A stretch of DNA of 64,000 nucleotides from a virus, in IMG/VR virus record IMGVR_UViG_3300002835_000070, positions 38,229-102,228 of that record. One strand, given 5' to 3'. Positions 58,713 through 64,000 of this stretch are shown in pieces. Position 1 is the stretch's first letter; every line of letters begins with the position of its first letter. The notes below the pieces were generated by a model. The model did no database searches and was not told the DNA's origin. It was given only the letters and a program-made list of their open reading frames with translations. A program made the position numbers and the translations under genes.

Positions 58713-59055
58713 AGAAACGAAAACGTTATTGGCGACAATTGGAATTGCTTTAGTTATTCTTTGGGTTTTTAAACCAAAGAAAGGCAGTAGCGATTCTAAA
58801 ACAGATGAGGTTTTGGTAGATAAATACCAAGCACCTAAAATAGTTGCGGAAGACGAAAAGAAATTAAAAGATGAAGCAGTTGTCGGATTACAGGCAATGC
58901 GTGAGGCTATAAATAATGGCGAATCTGCAAGAGAGTTAGATAAGTTGAAAAATATGATTTTTCAGGAAAACGGCATTAAGATTATGATTAGTAAAAAAAC
59001 AAAGAAGTTAAGAGCAATGGCTAAAGACGGAAGTGTTATCGGAGAAGAAGAATAA
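58705..59055 (+). CDS. N-anchored membrane protein with acidic ectodomain (116 aa)
   Basis: A transmembrane helix (about 7-21) is followed by a Ser/Lys spacer and a helical charged ectodomain (KLKDEAVVGLQAMREAINNG, SARELDKLKNMIF). It ends in a short beta tail with KLRAMAKDGSVIG. It overlaps the previous gene by eight bases and lies two bases before the capsid paralogue. Confidence 0.65.
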   Translation: MDRETKTLLATIGIALVILWVFKPKKGSSDSKTDEVLVDKYQAPKIVAEDEKKLKDEAVVGLQAMREAINNGESARELDKLKNMIFQENGIKIMISKKTKKLRAMAKDGSVIGEEE

Positions 59056-59057
59056 TT

Positions 59058-59522
59058 ATGGCAGGAATCTACACACCTACAACTACGTTTTACCCAAATG
59101 GAGTATATCAAATATCGAGTAACGATGGTACTCCTTATTTTCAAATACAAAATTCAATGGGTAGCTTTCTGTATGGTGTAGATGAGATTTATCTACAAGC
59201 AAATTCAGCAGAACAATTATTGCAAGGTTTGAGTTTTAGAAGTTATGACGTTAATGGGGATGTAAGTAATTTTATAAACACAACAACCGTTGACCCTTAT
59301 CAATATCAAAATTCTATATTTATAAAACCAATCCGAAACGATATTGTTCTTGACGGACGTACAAGCATAAATTTCAATTTATTACCAAGTGAAACTATCA
59401 ATTTTGTGTTTTATGTAACCGAACATTTTAACGGAATGTTCTTGCCTAAAACCAAATTTTTAGACGATTATTTTTTCAAACAACAATACGACTTTTTTAA
59501 TGGCTTTGTCGAACAAGTTTAA
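59058..59522 (+). CDS. Minor capsid protein candidate, paralogue of the 21005 protein
   Basis: In this 154-residue protein, residues about 38-118 align with the major capsid candidate: NSAEQLLQGLSF against TNQVLQTLSV, then DVNG against DANG, TTVDPYQYQNSI against PTIDPYQQQTNI, a DG turn before a T-x-I strand, and closing NFVFYV against SLYFYP. The N-terminal arm of the larger protein is missing. A penton, vertex or cap protein is a good inference. It overlaps the next gene by 23 bp. Confidence 0.65.
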   Translation: MAGIYTPTTTFYPNGVYQISSNDGTPYFQIQNSMGSFLYGVDEIYLQANSAEQLLQGLSFRSYDVNGDVSNFINTTTVDPYQYQNSIFIKPIRNDIVLDGRTSINFNLLPSETINFVFYVTEHFNGMFLPKTKFLDDYFFKQQYDFFNGFVEQV

Positions 59523-59979
59523 TACAGTAGGTCTTAACAAATTAAAAATTCAAAATAGAAACCACATTGTTTCAAAATTAAAGACGGGAGATACGATAAC
59601 AACAAAATCTAAACTCATTCCTCTTTATGTACATCACGGAATAATTGAGCGAAATGGGGATGAAATCTTTATTGTTCATTTACATCCTGATAAGGTAAAT
59701 TCAAGTGGCGGAAATTTGATTAAAGAACCTTTATCTAAATGGTTAATAGGCGGTAGAGAAATTGTTTCTGTTCAGCAAACTGATTTAGACTCCGCAACTC
59801 TCGACCAACTTTATAAAGATTTGAAAGCAGAAAAATATGACCACATCAATTATAATTGTGAGCATTTTGTAAATTTCGCCAAAGGGGATTATTTTGTTAG
59901 CGGTCAAGTAGTAAAATATACAGGAATACTAATGATAGGTGTTTTTGTGTATTATTTAATAAGAAATAAAAAAATATAG
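59500..59979 (+). CDS. LRAT-like (NlpC/P60-superfamily) protein with C-terminal anchor
   Basis: Residues 42-130 show the LRAT signature: YVHHGIIE (His45/His46), further His residues in IVHLHPDK (60, 62), and YNCEHFVNF with the nucleophile Cys120. The fold is a permuted papain-like domain used by acyltransferases and phospholipases. A transmembrane helix (about 140-155) anchors it. In a membrane-containing virus, acting on lipid at entry is attractive, though peptidase activity is also possible. The catalytic pair appears intact. Confidence 0.75.
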   Translation: MALSNKFNTVGLNKLKIQNRNHIVSKLKTGDTITTKSKLIPLYVHHGIIERNGDEIFIVHLHPDKVNSSGGNLIKEPLSKWLIGGREIVSVQQTDLDSATLDQLYKDLKAEKYDHINYNCEHFVNFAKGDYFVSGQVVKYTGILMIGVFVYYLIRNKKI

Positions 59980-59980
59980 T

Positions 59981-61207
59981 ATGGGCTTACCAATTAACGA
60001 TACTTTAAATGTTAGAGTTATAAATAACACTAATTTGCCACAAAGGGTAAATATATTGGGCGGTAGCCAAGACCCTTTAAGTGTGCCTCCAAATAAAATC
60101 TATGAATGGGATTTATCGGGAGAAACATTTTTCGGCAGTGTAAGTGCTAAAATTGTTATTTCAAACACATCAAGCCCTACACCTGTAACTTATACTGTTC
60201 AAGTAACACAATACAATATACAAGGAGTTGTTTCTGCGTTAAACACGCTAAAAAAAGGTTTTTTCCAATTAAGCGGAACTATAATTTACGTTTCTAATGA
60301 CTATTACATATATGGTGCTTTATCGGTGTCAGGAACTACAATTTTAGGAACTACAAGTAATAATCCTGTTGGGATTGTATATGACAGTATTGGCAATGTA
60401 TATGTTGCAAATGGTTCGGATGCGTCTGTTACTAAAATTACGCCAAGTGGGGTTTCAAGCGTTTTTTGTACATTTCCATTATTAGATTATGCTCAATCTA
60501 TCACGATTGATAGTAGTGACAACCTATATGTTGCGACTCTTACAACTTGGAACTTATTTCAAATTGACCCATTAGGTAATATTATTAATATATTTAGTTC
60601 TGCCCCACAACCTGCTCAAAATGCAATTACAATTGACAATTTAGGAAATATTTATAATGTCGGAAATACAAACAATGTTTATAAAAACGACCCTTTATTT
60701 GGAACGACTGCTTACGGGAATTTACCAATAGGTCTTGGTGGCTTTACATCTTTAGTTGTCGATTCTGTTGGAAATGTTTTTGTTGCTTGTCCTAATGCCA
60801 ATCAAGTTGCTAAAGTAACACCATCAGGAGTTACAACTGTTTTTACAATTTTTAATTTACCCCCAACTCAACCTTATGGACTTGCAATAGATAGTTCAGA
60901 TAATATTTATGTTTCAAATCCTACATTAGAAAGTGTTTATAAAGTAACGCCATTGGGTATAAGAACGCTTTATGGAAGTACAGGGGCAGGAAATAACCCT
61001 AACTACATAGCTATTGATAGTTTGGAAAATATTTACACAGTAAATACGAATGGAACTATAAGTAAAATATTAGTAGGTGGCGGAACTACATTATTAGCAG
61101 ATTTAAGTGTGTACGGTGGTACGCCATTCGCAATAACAGTAGATAGTTCGTTTAATGTTTATGTAACAGATACTACAAACAATGTCGTTTACCTGATAGT
61201 ACAATAA
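59981..61207 (+). CDS. NHL-repeat beta-propeller with fibre-type base
   Basis: In this 408-residue protein, residues 1-118 form a base domain (MGLPINDTLNVRVINNTNLP). From about 125 onward, NHL-like repeats of roughly 45 residues follow (GIVYDSIGNVYVANGSDASV, SITIDSSDNLYVAT, GLAIDSSDNIYVSN, ITVDSSFNVYVTD), enough for about a six-bladed propeller. Propellers commonly bind glycans or proteins, so receptor binding is plausible. It ends just before a strong bidirectional terminator. Confidence 0.8.
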   Translation: MGLPINDTLNVRVINNTNLPQRVNILGGSQDPLSVPPNKIYEWDLSGETFFGSVSAKIVISNTSSPTPVTYTVQVTQYNIQGVVSALNTLKKGFFQLSGTIIYVSNDYYIYGALSVSGTTILGTTSNNPVGIVYDSIGNVYVANGSDASVTKITPSGVSSVFCTFPLLDYAQSITIDSSDNLYVATLTTWNLFQIDPLGNIINIFSSAPQPAQNAITIDNLGNIYNVGNTNNVYKNDPLFGTTAYGNLPIGLGGFTSLVVDSVGNVFVACPNANQVAKVTPSGVTTVFTIFNLPPTQPYGLAIDSSDNIYVSNPTLESVYKVTPLGIRTLYGSTGAGNNPNYIAIDSLENIYTVNTNGTISKILVGGGTTLLADLSVYGGTPFAITVDSSFNVYVTDTTNNVVYLIVQ

Positions 61208-61210
61208 AAG

Positions 61211-61246
61211 AAAAAACCCCAAACGTTTTCACGGGAGGGGTTTTAA
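61211..61246 (+). terminator. Rho-independent terminator after the propeller gene
   Basis: AAAACCCC (61213-61220) pairs with GGGGTTTT (61237-61244) around a 16-base loop, with further T residues after it. The A-run on the other side would also let it work on the opposite strand. Confidence 0.85.
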
Positions 61247-61280
61247 CTTTTTGATAACTATATTTAAAAAAACACAATCT

Positions 61281-61322
61281 AAAAAATTCCAATTAGAAAT
61301 TATAAAAAACCTTTTTGGAATT
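61281..61322 (-). terminator. Terminator for the convergent minus-strand operon
   Basis: AATTCCAA (61285-61292) and TTGGAATT (61315-61322) form an inverted repeat; read on the minus strand, it is followed by TTTTT. It lies 34 bp after the stop of the RecT gene (61356 on the minus strand). Confidence 0.65.
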
Positions 61323-61355
61323 GGGTTTAAAAAATAAGTATATTGTCCTTTACTG

Positions 61356-62234
61356 TCATTCATTATCGCTTACAGAAGTAACTTTGATGTCAGAGTTCAA
61401 ATTTAATTCATTATTTTCACTTGACAATGGATTTTCTTGAAAATTTGTTAAGTTTTGATAAATACTGTTTCTTTTCTTACCTATAATCGTGCCTTGAACT
61501 ACTCTAACGGTATCATTTTCGTCCATTACTAAATAACCCCCGCCCTCTACATTGTCGTCAAAAGAAACGGCTTTTAGCAACCTATCGTCTTCTTTTGGCA
61601 TAAGTTTCGACATTTGCTTTAGAACTACTTTTTTAAGCATCCATTTTTCAGGGTCTTTTTTGTCATTGAAGTAATAGTCGTTTGGCGTTTCAAGCATATC
61701 CACGATTGTTTTTATTTCCTCAAGGCTCATAACCTTGAAAACAATATCGTCTTCTATTTTGGCGCAGGTATAGATACATTTGATATTATCACAAGTCTTT
61801 ACCGAATTGAAGTTAGGTATGTGAACCATTTTTGGCTCTAAACCAAGTTCGTACTCAAAATCATCTTCGTTGTAAACAACTTCAGCCCAAATCTTTTTAA
61901 CCTTGTTAGAACGAAGCAAAAGCGCAACCAAACCTTTGTAACCTAAAATTGGTTTTACGCTCTCTTTTGATACGGTAAAGAAGAACTCGCCCACTAAACT
62001 TGACGGGGATAGATTTAATTCGGCACAATATAGTGCAGAGGCAAAGAATGAGTTGGGATTTTTTAAGAACACTTCCTGTAACTTTGGGGAACGTTCTAAT
62101 TCATTCACTAACATTTGTTTGAACTTTTGTGGGGAAGTGTTTGTTCCCGATAGCAGGTCTGTTAGATTTTTCTTTTCGTACTTCTCGATTGAAGTATTGA
62201 AATTTGTAAGTACTCTTGTGCTTAATGTCGTCAT
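61356..62234 (-). CDS. recT: RecT-family single-strand annealing protein
   Basis: The 292-residue protein has features of RecT: helical N-terminus with NELERSPKLQEVFLKNP, then SALYCAELNLSPSSLVGEFFF, the ILGYKGLVALLLRSNKVKKI block, and KKDPEKWMLKKVVLKQMSKLMPK. It anneals complementary strands during recombination-driven replication. TAATG overlap couples it to the upstream gene at 62234. No paired RecE-type exonuclease is evident in this window, though a DEDD exonuclease is at the operon start. Confidence 0.85.
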   Translation of the reverse strand: MTTLSTRVLTNFNTSIEKYEKKNLTDLLSGTNTSPQKFKQMLVNELERSPKLQEVFLKNPNSFFASALYCAELNLSPSSLVGEFFFTVSKESVKPILGYKGLVALLLRSNKVKKIWAEVVYNEDDFEYELGLEPKMVHIPNFNSVKTCDNIKCIYTCAKIEDDIVFKVMSLEEIKTIVDMLETPNDYYFNDKKDPEKWMLKKVVLKQMSKLMPKEDDRLLKAVSFDDNVEGGGYLVMDENDTVRVVQGTIIGKKRNSIYQNLTNFQENPLSSENNELNLNSDIKVTSVSDNE

Positions 62235-62491
62235 TATTGTTCTTCTTTAATTTTATTGTACTCTTGAAGTTTGTTCTCTAAAAAATCTATTTCTATACTC
62301 ATTCTTTGCGTTTCGTTAATTATTCTTTGAAAATCAAGAAAAATCATTTTTCCTTTAACGCTTTCTGAATAGGCAAACTTAACAAGGTTTCTCTTGTTTT
62401 TTCTAATAGAAGTAAGTTCTTTGGCTATAAAATTAATAATCAAACCAACTTCTTGGTCAAAAAGACCGTTTGTATATTCAAACTCGTACAT
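62234..62491 (-). CDS. Small coiled-coil protein coupled to recT (85 aa)
   Basis: The helical protein starts MYEFEYTNGLFDQEVGLIIN and has a C-terminal heptad segment (RMSIEIDFLENKLQEYNKIK). Its stop overlaps the RecT start. It may assist strand annealing; there is no direct support. Confidence 0.7.
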   Translation of the reverse strand: MYEFEYTNGLFDQEVGLIINFIAKELTSIRKNKRNLVKFAYSESVKGKMIFLDFQRIINETQRMSIEIDFLENKLQEYNKIKEEQ

Positions 62492-62494
62492 AGT

Positions 62495-62938
62495 TTATCT
62501 CTTATACATTTTATCAGCAATGTGATTCAAATATTCTTGTTCTATTGGGTCGCTTAAATCATTTTTGCTTATGATAGCACCGTAGGAATTACAAACCAAA
62601 AATCCTTTTTCAGTCCTTATAATCCTGACATACTTCAAGTTCCAATTTGTAACGTTTTTGTTTTTGCTTTTGAGAGATAGGCATCTCCAATCTCCGTCCC
62701 CACCACTCTCTCTCCAAAACCTTTCAATCAAATCTTTAACTTCCTGTTCGGTATGGTAGAACTTGGTTATAGGGTATTTGTCAATTTTAGTTGTGTCTAA
62801 TTTTGTAATTAGCCTATCGTGTTCTTCCATTTCGGCTTTAGTCTGAACCGCACAATAGAAATCACGGGTGTCAATGTTATACCTCGCAATATTTTCATCT
62901 GAAAAATCTACGTCCTCGTAATATTTCCAATTACTCAT
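62495..62938 (-). CDS. Hypothetical soluble protein (147 aa)
   Basis: The protein is Trp/Tyr/Asp-rich (NWKYYEDVDFSDENIARYNI, REFYCAVQ-type segment, RFWRESGGDGDWRCL). No enzyme motif or membrane helix was recognised. It belongs to the tightly packed operon and overlaps the upstream gene by eight bases. It is probably an early gene. Confidence 0.7.
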   Translation of the reverse strand: MSNWKYYEDVDFSDENIARYNIDTRDFYCAVQTKAEMEEHDRLITKLDTTKIDKYPITKFYHTEQEVKDLIERFWRESGGDGDWRCLSLKSKNKNVTNWNLKYVRIIRTEKGFLVCNSYGAIISKNDLSDPIEQEYLNHIADKMYKR

Positions 62939-63158
62939 TTTCAGATATTTTAATGTTGTAATTAACCAATATCAATTTAGCCAAACGAATAGCATCTTTT
63001 TTCTCCATTTCAGATTGCATTAAAATAGATTTTTTCTTGGTATCCATAAAATTGATTATCATTGCTTTCTCGTTTAAAGCAAAGCATATTTCGTCATTTT
63101 CTTTTTTAGGAAGAATATCAAATTCAGTAACATCACACTCAAATAGTATTGTACTCAT
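62931..63158 (-). CDS. Hypothetical soluble protein (75 aa)
   Basis: It starts STILFECDVTEFDILPKKEN and is alpha/beta with Lys-rich segments (TKKKSILMQSEMEKKDAIRL). It overlaps the 147-residue gene and lies two bases from the zinc-ribbon gene. Function is unknown. Confidence 0.65.
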   Translation of the reverse strand: MSTILFECDVTEFDILPKKENDEICFALNEKAMIINFMDTKKKSILMQSEMEKKDAIRLAKLILVNYNIKISENE

Positions 63159-63160
63159 AA

Positions 63161-63448
63161 TTATTGTTTTTTTAAATTTTCTAATAGCATTTCGGGAGTA
63201 ATTTCTTTTGAAGTCATCTCGGTTACATACCCCATTTCAACAACTCCGTATTCAACTGCTTTTAATTTTGTTTGTATTGCTATTATTTCCTCACAAGTGA
63301 GGCAAGTGTAGCCTGAATTAAAACCTCCCTCGTAAATCCCCGCCCAATAAACCATAATGCTATTTTCTTGTACTTTGCGAAGACAACTAAAGCACGAATG
63401 AGGTTTTTTGGTCTTAATTTTTTTATATTTTAAAGAAGTATAAGACAT
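63161..63448 (-). CDS. Zinc-ribbon protein (95 aa)
   Basis: Two CxxC pairs (HSCFSCLRK at about 17-25 and GYTCLTCEE at about 46-54), separated by an aromatic beta segment (IMVYWAGIYEGGF), form a four-Cys zinc ribbon, followed by a helical tail. Such small ribbons bind nucleic acids or proteins in phage early operons. The exact role is unknown. Confidence 0.75.
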   Translation of the reverse strand: MSYTSLKYKKIKTKKPHSCFSCLRKVQENSIMVYWAGIYEGGFNSGYTCLTCEEIIAIQTKLKAVEYGVVEMGYVTEMTSKEITPEMLLENLKKQ

Positions 63449-63452
63449 AATT

Positions 63453-63746
63453 TTAAAGTTCTATAAATTCAACATTCAGCATTTGGCATAAATCATCAAA
63501 AGCATCTAATTCACGCTCTCCGTTTTCTTTGTGCCAAGATGAAATATCGCCATAGCTAATACCTCTTGCTCCAAAAGATATATCGAATGAACCTCTCCTG
63601 CGAACTCTGCAAATATCTCTAAAAACTCTTTCGTCATTATCTTTATAAGAAAAATCTATAAAGCAAGGGATTTCGTGACCTGTTGATATTAAATCGAAAA
63701 GTTCAGTATAGTTTCTCGACATTTTGTAAGGGGTAGTAAAACTCAT
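63453..63746 (-). CDS. Hypothetical soluble protein (97 aa)
   Basis: An alpha/beta protein with ISTGHEIPCFIDFSYKDNDE, then a basic ICRVRRRGSFDISFG segment and SYGDISSWHKENGERELDAF. It lies four bases upstream of the zinc-ribbon gene. There is no recognised family. The basic segment is compatible with nucleic-acid contact. Confidence 0.65.
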   Translation of the reverse strand: MSFTTPYKMSRNYTELFDLISTGHEIPCFIDFSYKDNDERVFRDICRVRRRGSFDISFGARGISYGDISSWHKENGERELDAFDDLCQMLNVEFIEL

Positions 63747-63748
63747 AA

Positions 63749-64000
<252 letters not shown>

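Overview
The window (AT-rich, about one third G+C by eye) looks like part of a large DNA virus of a Bacteroidetes host, probably Flavobacterium-like. The host call rests on -7 elements of the TAnnTTTG type, A-rich translation starts without Shine-Dalgarno motifs, a SusC/TonB-receptor-type N-terminal domain, and spike/fibre N-termini of a type I associate with Bacteroidetes phages. No terminase, portal, tail-tube or tape-measure gene is visible. Instead there is an FtsK/HerA (A32)-like packaging ATPase (17451-18275), a candidate jelly-roll-type major capsid protein (21005-21700) with a shorter paralogue 37 kb away (59058-59522), and some sixty small proteins, most with one transmembrane helix at the N- or C-terminus. 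I infer a tailless virion with an internal lipid membrane and a genome over 64 kb, far larger than the familiar membrane-containing bacteriophages.

Layout. 1-7298: two giant ORFs, the first cut by the window edge, built of small domains punctuated by an aromatic-Ala-(Asp/Lys)-Gly-Gly motif. 7409-18275: a dense plus-strand run of small membrane proteins, two lytic transglycosylases, a PAP2 phosphatase, a VRR-NUC nuclease and the packaging ATPase. 18290-18883: an inverted HNH homing endonuclease. 19042-20650: a probable lysis cassette (two-TM protein, TIGR02594-type peptidoglycan hydrolase, two overlapping spanin-like proteins) between its own promoter and terminator. 20727-21779: capsid transcription unit with promoter and terminator. 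21796-39525: the main membrane-protein array, with modular anchors swapped between different ectodomains, plus a metalloprotease, an anchored nucleotidyltransferase, three peptidoglycan-binding proteins and SH3-like proteins.

39538-52606: four giant spikes/fibres made of 15-residue Gly/Asn/Cys-rich repeats resembling a YadA-type head, with shared N-terminal and C-terminal modules, and one fibre without these repeats. 52703-57418: a surface-chemistry island with sulfotransferase, adenylylsulfate kinase, a HIGH-type nucleotidyltransferase fused to an HNH endonuclease, HAD phosphatase, DUF2061 membrane protein and a family-9-like glycosyltransferase. 57525-61207: a second virion block (cupin, membrane proteins, minor capsid paralogue, LRAT-fold protein, NHL beta-propeller). 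Two terminators at 61211-61322 separate it from the convergent minus-strand replication/recombination operon (RecT, small proteins, a DEDD exonuclease running off the end).

Working together: the propeller, spikes and fibre would bind the host; transglycosylases and peptidoglycan-binding proteins would open the wall during entry; the membrane proteins would shape or cross the inner membrane; the ATPase would load DNA; the lysis cassette would release progeny. The sulfation/glycosylation island may decorate a virion or host glycan. Functions given are readings of motifs in the translated sequence; no database search was possible.
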